DNA of 64,000 nucleotides from Treponema sp. (GTDB taxonomy: Bacteria > Spirochaetota > Spirochaetia > Treponematales > Treponemataceae): contig JAGAZO010000012.1 of the NCBI GenBank assembly GCA_017940005.1, forward strand, positions 1 through 64,000, in the 5' to 3' direction. A model generated the notes under the pieces. That model worked only from the letters and a program-made list of their open reading frames with translations, was not told the DNA's origin and ran no database searches. Position 1 is the first letter of the stretch. Every line of letters begins with the position of its first letter. Of the stretch, positions 1 to 8,274 are shown piece by piece. A program made the translations under genes and the position numbers.

Positions 1-1
1 A

Positions 2-922
2 AAAAATATGACACTTTACGCAAAGTGGCTGCTTGCATACACTGTCATGTTTGACGCAAAAGGCGGCAGTCAAGTTCCGTCTCAGACAATAGAAGCGGGA
101 AAGATGGCAACAAGACCTGCGGCCCCGACAAAGAGCGGTTATACATTTGTCGACTGGTATAGCGATGAAAGCCATGCGGAAGTTTTTGATTTCAATACGG
201 CAATCACAAAGAATATAACGCTCTACGCAAAGTGGAACATGAATCCGCATAAACCGGGTGACATACTGCTTGACGACGGCACATGGGTGCTGCAAGCTGC
301 TGTCGAAAATTTAACAGAGTTGCCATCGGGCAGAAAAGCAGTAGGCGTGCTTGTATTCGAACGCGACGACAAACCGTACTGCATGGGGCTTGACATTGGC
401 GTGTCGCTGCCATGGGTACGATGGACTTCAAAGACTGATTATGCTAAAGGGTACGAAAAGGTTGAATGGCTTGTGGGAACTATTGACAGCGGTGCTATGC
501 TCGGTCACATGAATCTTGGTCTTTTAAGGCTGTCTGTAAACGATGCAAACACTGATGATGATTTAGCAAAAAATTACCCTGCGTTTAATTATGCGCAACA
601 ATTTGATGTCCAGTATAAGGGAGCAGCTACCAAAGGGGAATGGTATCTTCCATCAGTCCACGAACTTCACGAAATGCTCACAAACAAAGATGCAATCAAT
701 ATGTCGATTGAAACGCTCTATGAAATTGCTGACAGCGGTTGCAATATCGAAACGCTCGGCACGGGCAACTACTGGTCGTCCAATCAAATGTTCCCCACCG
801 AAGGTACTGTAGGTTCTCACGGTCATTATGCATGGGTATTAACTTTCGCTTATAAGGATGTATACTTTGCAAAGGACGCTACTACTGTCAACGTGCTAGT
901 TTTACGCGCTTTTGAGTATTAA
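2..922 (+). CDS. InlB-repeat / DUF1566-type surface protein, 5' end missing
   Basis: This is the 3' part of a larger gene. The frame is open to the left window edge and the first visible residues (KNMTLYAKW) are the end of a Listeria-Bacteroides (InlB B-type) repeat; a second full repeat ends at NITLYAKW near residue 76. After the repeats comes a DUF1566/Lcl-like C-terminal domain with GEWYLPS, NYWSSN, HYAWVLTF and a terminal LVLRAFEY. Such proteins are usually exported and surface-bound; the signal peptide would lie upstream. The C-terminal block resembles C-type-lectin-like variable domains and is rich in codons ending in C or T (see findings). A hairpin terminator follows the stop. The exact ligand is unknown. 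Confidence 0.8.
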   Translation, partial: KNMTLYAKWLLAYTVMFDAKGGSQVPSQTIEAGKMATRPAAPTKSGYTFVDWYSDESHAEVFDFNTAITKNITLYAKWNMNPHKPGDILLDDGTWVLQAAVENLTELPSGRKAVGVLVFERDDKPYCMGLDIGVSLPWVRWTSKTDYAKGYEKVEWLVGTIDSGAMLGHMNLGLLRLSVNDANTDDDLAKNYPAFNYAQQFDVQYKGAATKGEWYLPSVHELHEMLTNKDAINMSIETLYEIADSGCNIETLGTGNYWSSNQMFPTEGTVGSHGHYAWVLTFAYKDVYFAKDATTVNVLVLRAFEY

Positions 923-931
923 ATTTGATGT

Positions 932-963
932 AAAGCACCGCTGCACTAACGCGGTGCTTTTTT
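932..963 (+). terminator. Rho-independent terminator after the surface-protein gene
   Basis: A perfect 10-bp stem (AAAGCACCGC / GCGGTGCTTT) with a 9-base loop starts ten bases after the stop codon and runs into a short T tract. Confidence 0.85.
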
Positions 964-1073
964 GAATTTCACCTTACACCACAATTATTGAGTGCATTTT
1001 GCAATACACTTTTTACGCGGCAAAATGGCATGACAAAACATCTGCGCAGTACAAAACAGCAGTTGCACGCTGA

Positions 1074-1400
1074 TTATTGATGATGCAAAAGCGTCTGCGC
1101 TATCTCTAAAAGTATTTTCTTATTTTGTGCGGTAAGTTTGGTAAATACATTTTTTAAATCTTCAGATAAATACGTGCTTGCAGTTTTTGTCGTGCCGTCT
1201 AAAAAATCAGTTGCGGTGCAGCCGAGCAGCTGGGCAATTTCATCGAGCGTTTCAAGATTTACTTTTGTAACGCCGCGTTCTATTTGACTGATGTAACCGA
1301 CAGTCACCGACAATTCTTCGGCAAGCATCTCCTGTGTTTTTTTGAGACTTTTCCTGCGCGCTTGGATGCGCTGTCCCAATGTAAAATAATCGACAGACAT
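1074..1400 (-). CDS. XRE-family DNA-binding regulator
   Basis: A small cytoplasmic helix-turn-helix protein of the Cro/C1 (XRE) family. The start at 1400 (MSVDYFTLGQRIQARR) is chosen because upstream in-frame codons give an unnatural hydrophobic leader. The HTH covers about residues 8-62, with the typical GYISQIERG recognition-helix region; the C-terminal part (about 63-108) is helical, perhaps for dimerisation. It is divergent from the CsgG-like pair starting at 1550, and an inverted repeat lies between them, so it may repress itself and that operon. No Shine-Dalgarno sequence is visible before the ATG. The regulatory role is inferred from position only. Confidence 0.85.
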   Translation of the reverse strand: MSVDYFTLGQRIQARRKSLKKTQEMLAEELSVTVGYISQIERGVTKVNLETLDEIAQLLGCTATDFLDGTTKTASTYLSEDLKNVFTKLTAQNKKILLEIAQTLLHHQ

Positions 1401-1406
1401 ATATTT

Positions 1407-1479
1407 ATTTGTAATAGTAATAGGTAAAACAATACACATAGTATTGACTATATATTTAGTTATCACTATAATTACAAAT
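1407..1479. promoter_or_regulatory. Candidate operator: inverted ATTTGTAAT half-sites
   Basis: ATTTGTAAT at 1407-1415 and its exact reverse complement ATTACAAAT at 1471-1479 sit either side of the divergent start region. The right copy touches the -10 box of the csgG-like promoter and the left copy lies just before the XRE start codon. This placement suits autoregulation by the XRE protein, but the region is AT-rich and chance is possible. Confidence 0.4.
1444..1472 (+). promoter_or_regulatory. Sigma-70 type promoter of the CsgG-like gene pair
   Basis: TTGACT at 1444-1449, a 17-base spacer and a perfect TATAAT at 1467-1472. The predicted start lies about 70 bases upstream of the GTG at 1550, leaving a real 5' leader with a GGAGG ribosome site at 1538-1542. 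Confidence 0.75.
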
Positions 1480-1549
1480 ACTGAAAATCGCTCCGTTATT
1501 TTAGTGGTGATTTACAGCATTCGCAAAACAAACAGATGGAGGTTATGTT

Positions 1550-2329
1550 GTGAAAAAATTGAGTATGTGCGCGGTACTTTTTATCGCGGCATTATGCGCG
1601 TTTGCGCAGCAAAAACCGGTTGTCGTTGTGGCGCCGTTTGAGGGCAACGGTCTGTCTCGTGAAGACATGGAGACGATGAGCGATGTATTTACATCTGAAT
1701 ATGCAAATACGGGACGCGCCACTGTTGTAGACAGAAGCAGTCTTGACAAAATTCAGCAGCAGTTAGAATTTCAAAGCAGCGACTGGTCTGACACAGCAAA
1801 AGTTGCCGAGCTTGGCCGCGCGTTGAATGCAAGTCAAGTTGTCGTGGGGCAAGTGCGGAATTTCAACGGACAGCTGCTCGTAAACATCAAACTTATTGAC
1901 GTCAACACGACATCTATTCTTGCAGCAGTTACACCGCGCTACAAAGATATGCTCGCATTTTTTGATGCAATTCCGCAGCTGTGCAATGAATTGACACTCG
2001 TCTCAAGCGGGCAAAAAATATCTGCTACACAAGCAATGGTAACAGAAAAATATTGGGGCACAAAGAAAAAGGCAGTGTTTTGGACAGGAATCGGCTGTCT
2101 TAGCGCAGGAATTGTATCTATGTGTTTTTTGGATGTGGCTCCTTCACTTGCAATTATAGGTGGCTCAACATTTCTTGTAACGGGAGCAACGCTCACAATC
2201 GTTGGTGCTGCACTCCCGCGTGAACGAGGGATAAAGCAAGCTCGCATCGACAACGCAAACTTTTTTCAAAATGCACAGCTTGCCATAGCACCGCAAGCAA
2301 TGGCGATCAGCTATACGCTGCACTTTTAA
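1550..2329 (+). CDS. CsgG/HfaB-like exported protein with C-terminal hydrophobic segments
   Basis: The GTG start at 1550 has GGAGG 7 bases upstream. Residues 1-20 form a signal peptide (MKKLSMCAVLFIAALCAFAQ). Residues about 24-130 match the CsgG/FlgO/LpoB-like fold: VVVAPFEGNGLS, then a VVDRSSLDKI segment and VVGQVRNFNGQLLVNIKLIDV. Two hydrophobic stretches at about 178-225 suggest membrane segments, which classical CsgG lacks. Members of this group act in the periplasm or at the outer membrane. It is the first gene of a pair with the next CsgG-like gene, 18 bases away. A specific job in Treponema is not evident. Confidence 0.75.
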   Translation: MKKLSMCAVLFIAALCAFAQQKPVVVVAPFEGNGLSREDMETMSDVFTSEYANTGRATVVDRSSLDKIQQQLEFQSSDWSDTAKVAELGRALNASQVVVGQVRNFNGQLLVNIKLIDVNTTSILAAVTPRYKDMLAFFDAIPQLCNELTLVSSGQKISATQAMVTEKYWGTKKKAVFWTGIGCLSAGIVSMCFLDVAPSLAIIGGSTFLVTGATLTIVGAALPRERGIKQARIDNANFFQNAQLAIAPQAMAISYTLHF

Positions 2330-2347
2330 CAAAAGGAGTTTTTTACA

Positions 2348-3145
2348 ATGAAGAAAAAATTAACAATTTTCTGCGCGCTATCTTTTGCGGCTGCAGTGAC
2401 GTTTTCGCAGACTGTTGCCGTGCTCGGTTTTGAAAGCGACAACTTCATGCTTGAAAAACGCACGGGTACAATGAGTGATTTGCTTACTGACGAGCTTGTG
2501 GGCATGGAGCACATAACAGTGCTTGAGCGCAAGCAGATAGACAAAGTGCTTGAAGAGATGGACTTTCAGATGGCGGGCTACACTGACGCGGCTACTGTCA
2601 AAGCGATAGGCAGCATGCTCAACGCTGACACTGTTATCACGGGAAGCGTTGCACTGTTCGGAAACGAGCTCAAAGTGACTGCGCGAACAATCGAAGTTGA
2701 GACAGCAAAAATTCTTTCATCTGCAAAGATGACGTGCTCAACGTGGAACGATTTTACAAGACAGCTTCCAAAGTTCGCTCAAGAATGCGTAAAGAAAATC
2801 CCGGTGCCAAAAATTAATAACTTTGCTGGCACATGGGAAGGAAATATCGACGGCGGTGCAGATTTTTATGAAATCACTTTTAACAATAAAAACAAGTGCA
2901 CGGTGGAAATGACCACGCTTAACAATTTTGGCGATGAAGTTTTGATGAAAGGAAGTGGTTCATATTCGAGCGACGGCCGCATTTTACGCATTGACGCGCG
3001 GCTCAGAACTGATATGGGCGTGGCAAAACAGTTGAGTTGGAGAAGCGTGTACAAATTCAACGAAGACAACACGAGCTTCAACATTCTCGTCAAAGATGAA
3101 TCTGGCCGCCAAGTGCGCGTCAATTTTGCAAAGACGAGCGAGTAA
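2348..3145 (+). CDS. CsgG-like exported protein with lipocalin-like tail
   Basis: A strong AAGGAG site precedes the ATG. The protein has a signal peptide (about residues 1-21), a CsgG-like domain (about 22-150, with VAVLGFESDNF, VLERKQIDKVLEEM and DTVITGSVALFGNELKV) and a C-terminal segment from about 160 that begins FAGTWEGNIDGG and alternates polar and hydrophobic residues like a small beta-barrel or lipocalin-like domain. It is paired with the preceding homologue and probably cotranscribed from the promoter at 1444. Both may form one envelope complex; this is inference from adjacency and shared fold. Confidence 0.75.
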   Translation: MKKKLTIFCALSFAAAVTFSQTVAVLGFESDNFMLEKRTGTMSDLLTDELVGMEHITVLERKQIDKVLEEMDFQMAGYTDAATVKAIGSMLNADTVITGSVALFGNELKVTARTIEVETAKILSSAKMTCSTWNDFTRQLPKFAQECVKKIPVPKINNFAGTWEGNIDGGADFYEITFNNKNKCTVEMTTLNNFGDEVLMKGSGSYSSDGRILRIDARLRTDMGVAKQLSWRSVYKFNEDNTSFNILVKDESGRQVRVNFAKTSE

Positions 3146-3274
3146 CGGCAACACAAAGCAATGCTGATAAGCGCTGTCAAAATGTGATGCCAACACATTG
3201 GCGGACAGACGGTGCTTGTCATGTCGCTTGCTTGTTGCAGTTGACAACAAAAAGGGAGACACAGAATAAAAAAA

Positions 3275-3568
3275 GATGAGACTGTTGCGTATTTGAACAG
3301 TGAACGATTTTTCAAAATCGGAGCTGCTCAAAACCGCGTGGTCGCTTGAAGCTACGCTGCGAGAACGCAATGCAATGAGAGCACACACACGTAGACAAGC
3401 AAGTTTGCGAAGCAAACTGTGGCAGAGCTTCGCAAACTGCAAATTAAAAATGACGCAGAATAACATTTATGAATTACGTTCACAGAATACAATGCACTTG
3501 GATTATACGAATAATACCACGCTAAACACCGTTGCATATTCTGAGCATTTTTGAGCAACTGTCTCATC
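3275..3568. repeat. Non-coding block bounded by imperfect inverted repeats, with inner hairpin
   Basis: The 480-base gap after the second CsgG-like gene holds no convincing gene. GATGAGACTGTTGC (3275-3288) and the inverse of GATGAGACAGTTGC (3555-3568) bound about 290 bases, matching at 13 of 14 positions. Inside is a perfect 12-bp inverted repeat AGTTTGCGAAGC (3402-3413) / GCTTCGCAAACT (3427-3438). The layout resembles a small non-autonomous mobile element, but no target duplication was identified. Confidence 0.35.
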
Positions 3569-3622
3569 CAACAGCTTGCTCTCAAAAATTCTGCTATTTA
3601 AACGCTGTGAGCTATCAGCACA

Positions 3623-3868
3623 TTAAAACTTTTTCCCCATGATTGCGCGGACAATTGCGATAAGAATGCACGAGCCAATGACACCTTCAATAATTGCCCA
3701 CACGAGGCTCGTACTGCCGATATTAAGTGCATTAAATATGGCAGAGCCAATCACCGAACCAATGATACCAATCAAGCAACTCATCCAAAAACCGTGTTTG
3801 CTCTTCATAAACACACTTGCAAGATAACCGATTAGAGCACCAATTAAAATTGTTAAAATGATTCCCAT
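3623..3868 (-). CDS. GlsB/YeaQ/YmgE-family small membrane protein
   Basis: An 81-residue protein with three hydrophobic helices and the glycine-rich pattern of the transglycosylase-associated (GlsB/YeaQ/YmgE) family: GALIGYLASVFMK, LIGIIGSVIGSAIF, IIEGVIGSCILIAIVRAI. The start at 3868 follows AAGGAG (3875-3880 on the complement) at good spacing; the longer frame upstream is not needed. The family sits in the inner membrane and is linked to stress in other bacteria, without a defined activity. It stands alone between two non-coding stretches. Confidence 0.85.
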   Translation of the reverse strand: MGIILTILIGALIGYLASVFMKSKHGFWMSCLIGIIGSVIGSAIFNALNIGSTSLVWAIIEGVIGSCILIAIVRAIMGKKF

Positions 3869-4045
3869 AGGATTCTCCTTATATAAAAATAATTTCCAAA
3901 ATAGTATATCATAAAAAATCAAGCTTTCCCACCTATTTGATATAATTTTTTGCTATAAACAAATCTACCTCGCGTTTACTACGCAAAATTATTTGACAGT
4001 GCGGTATTTATTAAATATACTATTTATATTATTACAAATCACTAA

Positions 4046-4066
4046 CCTCGCTGCAGAGCAGCGAGG
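4046..4066. repeat. Perfect hairpin in a gene-free stretch; sequence recurs at 18464
   Basis: CCTCGCTGC-AGA-GCAGCGAGG forms a perfect 9-bp stem with a 3-base loop. The flanking string ATCACTAACCTCGCTGCAG recurs with two changes at 18464-18482, where the right arm has decayed. Otherwise the gap 3869-4288 is AT-rich and holds nothing recognisable. It may be a dispersed short repeat; a terminator is less likely because no T tract follows. Confidence 0.45.
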
Positions 4067-4288
4067 CATGGTGTCCTCTAAAACGCAACGACGAGCAAAA
4101 CATCAGTTTTGAGTGTTGCTGCATTAGTGCGCGTGAGCGCACACGTAGATGTGCGAGTTTTTTTTGAAAGTATTGCGGTCGGTTTCATACCGTTTCTTGC
4201 GATATAGCTTCTCAACGAAGTTGCGAGCGGAGTCGGGATATGCCCTCTCCATGCAAATAAAATTTTTTTTATGACTACAGGAGTTCCA

Positions 4289-4891
4289 ATGAAAAAGAAA
4301 TTTATTGCGACTGTCGTAGCAGCAATACTATCAGCATCAACAAGATTGCTTGCTACAGGATTAGGTCCGCAAATCAACTTTGACTGGGGATATGCAATAA
4401 ATCCAAAGTCGGGTATAAGTGGAGCATTTGACTACACCACAAATTTTGCACTTTCTGCAAAATTCGACTCGCTGCCAATTTATTGGGCATTTTCTTTTGG
4501 ATTTGGCCCTGTAACTGTTTATGATACAATAGATATGTTCAATGTACCTATATCAAGCAATGTGAACGCATATCTTATCAGATTAGCAACAACGGCAGAT
4601 TACTGGGTTATGAATCCGCAAATTGTCAATTTATGGCACTGGTACTGGGGTTTTGGTGGATTTGCAAGCATGGGGTTTACAACGAAAGGCGGCAATATCT
4701 ATTTAGATATCGGTCCGCGCGCGCTCATTGGATTTAATTGGTATTTTATAGATGGCGCAATTGAATTGTTTGCTCAACAGGTATTCCAGCCAATGATGCG
4801 CTTTGTATTCGGCAAAGAAGGCACAAATAATGGCATATTCCGCATTCCGTTGCACTTTCCGATAGAAATCGGCTGTCGTTTCTATTTTTAA
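4289..4891 (+). CDS. Predicted exported outer-membrane-type protein
   Basis: The start at 4289 follows CAGGAG at 4278-4283. Residues 1-23 are a signal peptide (MKKKFIATVVAAILSASTRLLATG region). The remaining 177 residues alternate in short hydrophobic and aromatic strands (for example LYWHWYWGFGGFASMG-like content near 115-130) and end with IGCRFYF, an aromatic C-terminus typical of outer-membrane beta-barrels. No named family is recognised. It stands alone; the gene downstream is convergent. An outer-membrane barrel is the best guess, not a demonstrated identity. Confidence 0.6.
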   Translation: MKKKFIATVVAAILSASTRLLATGLGPQINFDWGYAINPKSGISGAFDYTTNFALSAKFDSLPIYWAFSFGFGPVTVYDTIDMFNVPISSNVNAYLIRLATTADYWVMNPQIVNLWHWYWGFGGFASMGFTTKGGNIYLDIGPRALIGFNWYFIDGAIELFAQQVFQPMMRFVFGKEGTNNGIFRIPLHFPIEIGCRFYF

Positions 4892-4948
4892 TGAACGCCC
4901 CCTGACGGAAAACATTCGAGGTATGCGCTCCGCACAGCGGGAAGTTTT

Positions 4949-6136
4949 TCAATAGCAGTCCACAGACCACGAGCCGTGCCCGTCAGTACCGAGCGTTTGC
5001 GCCAAGTACGGCAGCACGGCTTCCATATTTTCTGCAAGCTTCCACGGCGCGTTTACGATGAGCATGCCGCTTCCGTAGAGGCGCGGCGGATTGTCTGCAC
5101 GTGCAGCATATTCATCGCTCCATCGTTGTGTGACGGAATTATTCATTGATAATCCTGATTGTGCATTTTTCCTTTTTTTTGCAAGCGGCAGTTCAACATG
5201 CGCGTTTTCCGCATTCACGCACAGCTCGCCGCAAACAATGCTGCATCCGCGTGCGCTGCCTTTTGCGCGCGCGATGATTTTTTGCTTCATTGTACTGCAC
5301 TCAATTCTTCGATGAAAAAGCAACGGATACCACAGCGCAAAAATCGCGCTGCTCCACCGCGCGGCAAGGGACGCAAAAGCAAGCGGCACGCGCTCGTATT
5401 CGTCCGCATCTTCGTAGCTTGGGTCAACGAGCACAAGACCGCGCTTTATTTTTGGCGGCGTCAGCGACGTGAGCGCATCAAAGCCATCCCGACAGTGCAC
5501 ATGCACCTGCACAAAGCCGCGCGGAACATAGAGCGTTGTGTCAGCAACATTTGCTTCGCCGCGTGCGATTTCATTTTTTGTACCTGCACTGACGACATTC
5601 GCAGTGCCGTTCATGCCTGCGTTCTCTGCAACTGCACCATCTGCATCTACTGCAACAGGCAGACATTTCATATTGTTTTTGAGCGCGGAAAATTCCGCCT
5701 TGTGCAGTTCGCACAAAATCAGATTGTCGCCGCTTCGCATAAACGCGCGCGCAATTTCAGGCGAGCCAGGATAAAATCCCCGCGCACAACACGCTTTCAC
5801 AAAATTGCGATAGTGCATAAAGGCGGTGCATTGCGCGGCACCAGCATGCACTGTCGACTCGCCACCACAGGCAGCATCGCGCGCCATCGCATTGTACTGC
5901 GCTATTCCATCATCACAAAAATCGTCGTGCAGCAATTTGCCGATGCCTGAATCTGCCTCCCGCGTTTTGAGCGCGCGCTCGTCATCACTGTTGTAGCGAC
6001 CGCTTCCTGCGTGCGTGTCAATCACTGTGTACGGCTTGTGCTTTGCATTCAAGTGCTCGAGTAGCATGACGAGCGTTGTGTGCTTTAAAACGTCCGCGTG
6101 ATTTCCCGCGTGATACACATGTTGGTAGCTCAACAT
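4949..6136 (-). CDS. rlmJ: 23S rRNA (adenine-N6)-methyltransferase, RlmJ family
   Basis: The N-terminus (MLSYQHVYHAGNHADVLKH) is the RlmJ signature, so the start is set at 6136. VIDTHAGSGRY is the S-adenosylmethionine site (about residues 42-52). LVLVDPSYEDADEYERV near residue 240 is the catalytic motif; the family usually shows DPPYE, here DPSYE. The known enzyme methylates A2030 of 23S rRNA in E. coli. At about 395 residues it is longer than the usual roughly 280; the extra length includes a low-complexity central insert (about residues 175-215, Ala/Asn/Thr-rich) and a longer C-terminal half. It follows nadE by one base on the same strand and is likely cotranscribed. Confidence 0.85.
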   Translation of the reverse strand: MLSYQHVYHAGNHADVLKHTTLVMLLEHLNAKHKPYTVIDTHAGSGRYNSDDERALKTREADSGIGKLLHDDFCDDGIAQYNAMARDAACGGESTVHAGAAQCTAFMHYRNFVKACCARGFYPGSPEIARAFMRSGDNLILCELHKAEFSALKNNMKCLPVAVDADGAVAENAGMNGTANVVSAGTKNEIARGEANVADTTLYVPRGFVQVHVHCRDGFDALTSLTPPKIKRGLVLVDPSYEDADEYERVPLAFASLAARWSSAIFALWYPLLFHRRIECSTMKQKIIARAKGSARGCSIVCGELCVNAENAHVELPLAKKRKNAQSGLSMNNSVTQRWSDEYAARADNPPRLYGSGMLIVNAPWKLAENMEAVLPYLAQTLGTDGHGSWSVDCY

Positions 6137-6137
6137 G

Positions 6138-8180
6138 TTACGAAAGCGTTTCAATCGCTTTGAGCCACGCCGCCGCGCTTGCGTCGCTTGGCATGCGCCA
6201 GTCGCTTCTCGGCGAAAGACTTATCGTGCCAACTTTTGCGCCGTCAGGCATGCACGAACGTTTGAACTGCTGCGAAAAAAATCGTTTGTAAAAAACACGC
6301 AGCCACGTGATTTTTTCCTCGTGCGAAAACGGCAAATCTGTAGCGTCCGCGAGGAACAAAATTTTTTCCGGTGAAAAGCCGAAGCGCAGCAGGTAATACA
6401 GATAAAAATCATGCAAATCATACGGACCAACGATGTCTTCAGTTTTTTGCGCTATTTTTCCCGTGCGCGGCGGCAAAAGCTCCGGGCTTACCGGCGTTGC
6501 AAGGATATCGTTGAGCACGGCGGCAAGCGTTTCGCGCTCCGCGGTGCGTGCGCAAAAGGACACCACGTGACGCACGAGCGTCTTCGGAATAGAGCTGTTC
6601 ACGCCGTACATAGACATGTGGTCGCCATTGTACGTGCACCAGCCGAGCGCAAGTTCCGACAAGTCGCCTGTGCCGACGACGAGCGCATTTTCTTTGTTTG
6701 CAATGTCCATGAGCACCTGCGTGCGCTCGCGTGCCTGCGCGTTTTCATACGTTACGTCGTGCACCGTTTCGTCGTGGCTGATGTCGCGAAAATGGATGCG
6801 CACCGCTTCTGCTATAGGGATTTCTAAAAGCGTCGCCCCCGTCTCATGTGCGAGCGTACCTGCGTTGTTGTACGTTCTGTCAGTCGTACCAAAACACGGC
6901 ATGGTAACTGAAAAGATGTTGCTTCTTGGCAAAGCGCATCTGTCAAATGCGCGGCATGTTGCCAAAAGCGCAAGCGTTGAGTCAAGCCCACCTGAAAGAC
7001 CTATCACTGCTTTTTGCGCGCCGATGTGGGAAAGCCGTTGTGCAAGCCCTTCCGCCTGCATCAAAAGAATGTCGTGACAACGTTCATCCAGCTCTTTTTC
7101 GTCGCTTGGCACAAACGGATGCGCTGCGATTGTGCGGGCGAGATTTTTATATACAGATGCATGCTCATATGAACATATATCAATATATATTTTTCTATAT
7201 GATGAACGAGTACTGTGCATGGCAGCATGTGTGCATGACACCGAGCTGTTACGCGTACTGTCTGTCGCGCTGCATGCATCGTGCGGCACAAACGCGCCGC
7301 CTGCTTCGTATTCTGCGCATTGCGCACATGTCGTCGTGCGGCACCGTTCCGCCGCAATGCGCTCTACGTCAACGTCTGCAACAATCATCTCGCCAGAAAA
7401 GAGCGCTGACTCTGCAAGCAGCACGCCGTTTTCCGCAATAAGATTGTGACCGGCAAAAACTGCGTCCTGCGTTGATTCACCACGACCACAATCTGCGTAC
7501 ACATATGCGCTCATCGTTTTTGCGCTGTGGCTTTGCACGAGCAGGCGACGGTAGTGCTTTTTTCCAACAACTTCGTTGCTTGCAGAAAGATTTGCAATCA
7601 CTGTTGCACCAGAAAGCGCATGCCGCGTTGACGGCGACAGCGCCGCCCACACATCTTCACAGATTTCTGCGGCAATCGCCACGTCTTCATGGTGCTCATC
7701 GCACAGCAAAATATCAGTGCCAAACGGAACGCACGGAGACTGCTCTGAAAACCGCGCACACGCATGAGGAGGGAGCGTTTTGCCTGATGCAAAATAGCGC
7801 CGCTCGTAAAATTCGCCGTGGTTCGGGATAAACGTCTTTGGCACAAGCGCAAGAATAGTTCCACGAAAGATGAGCGCTGCACAGTTGTAGAGCGCGCCGT
7901 CAAATGCAAACGGCAGCCCCACAGCGAAGACAAGCGGCAGGGACGCGCATTCACTTGCAATGCGCTCCGTTTCAAAAATCGCAGATGACAAAAGCGTGCG
8001 CTGAAAAAACAAGTCGCTGCACGTGTAGCCGGTAACGCACAACTCTGGAAACACGACAAGCGATGCACCTTTTGCGTGCGCTTCGCGCACTGAAGCGATT
8101 ATCGCGTCTGCATTCGCGCTGCAATCGGCGACAACAGTTTTCGGGCTTGCAGCGGCAACGCGAAAAAATCCGTAGTTCAT
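6138..8180 (-). CDS. nadE: Glutamine-dependent NAD(+) synthetase
   Basis: It amidates nicotinic acid adenine dinucleotide to NAD with glutamine as nitrogen donor. The N-terminal nitrilase-type glutaminase domain (about 1-280) shows the Glu in VVFPELCVTGYTC, the Lys in LVPKTFIPNHGEFYERRYF and the Cys in AAEICEDVW. The synthetase domain begins near residue 395 with the PP-loop GLSGGLDSTLAL and keeps GTGDLSELALGW. Start 8180 (MNYGFFRVAAAS) is chosen because the upstream frame is not protein-like and a promoter ends exactly there. A locally AT-rich insert (about residues 310-345) lies between the domains. It is followed at once by rlmJ. Confidence 0.92.
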   Translation of the reverse strand: MNYGFFRVAAASPKTVVADCSANADAIIASVREAHAKGASLVVFPELCVTGYTCSDLFFQRTLLSSAIFETERIASECASLPLVFAVGLPFAFDGALYNCAALIFRGTILALVPKTFIPNHGEFYERRYFASGKTLPPHACARFSEQSPCVPFGTDILLCDEHHEDVAIAAEICEDVWAALSPSTRHALSGATVIANLSASNEVVGKKHYRRLLVQSHSAKTMSAYVYADCGRGESTQDAVFAGHNLIAENGVLLAESALFSGEMIVADVDVERIAAERCRTTTCAQCAEYEAGGAFVPHDACSATDSTRNSSVSCTHAAMHSTRSSYRKIYIDICSYEHASVYKNLARTIAAHPFVPSDEKELDERCHDILLMQAEGLAQRLSHIGAQKAVIGLSGGLDSTLALLATCRAFDRCALPRSNIFSVTMPCFGTTDRTYNNAGTLAHETGATLLEIPIAEAVRIHFRDISHDETVHDVTYENAQARERTQVLMDIANKENALVVGTGDLSELALGWCTYNGDHMSMYGVNSSIPKTLVRHVVSFCARTAERETLAAVLNDILATPVSPELLPPRTGKIAQKTEDIVGPYDLHDFYLYYLLRFGFSPEKILFLADATDLPFSHEEKITWLRVFYKRFFSQQFKRSCMPDGAKVGTISLSPRSDWRMPSDASAAAWLKAIETLS

Positions 8181-8186
8181 GCGCTC

Positions 8187-8215
8187 ATTGTAGCACAGAC
8201 AGCCAGTACCGTCTA
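8187..8215 (-). promoter_or_regulatory. nadE promoter, predicted leaderless start
   Basis: On the minus strand TGC precedes a TACAAT -10 box (8192 to 8187), and TAGACG lies 17 bases further upstream (8215-8210). Counting seven bases from the -10 box puts transcription on the A of the nadE ATG (8180). No ribosome binding site is seen. Confidence 0.55.
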
Positions 8216-8219
8216 TGGC

Positions 8220-8248
8220 TTGACATGTTTTACACAAAATGCTATGTT
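8220..8248 (+). promoter_or_regulatory. tRNA-Lys promoter
   Basis: A perfect TTGACA (8220-8225), 17-base spacer and TATGTT (8243-8248) place transcription near 8255, 20 bases before the tRNA. It stands back to back with the nadE promoter; the two -35 boxes are four bases apart. Confidence 0.75.
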
Positions 8249-8274
8249 TATAAAACATTGCTTGCAATAAGCGC

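Noticed and set aside
5159-5950. A 263-codon plus-strand frame opposite rlmJ
   Set aside because: It is antisense to a clear RlmJ gene, rich in Cys, His and Arg, and shows no domain.
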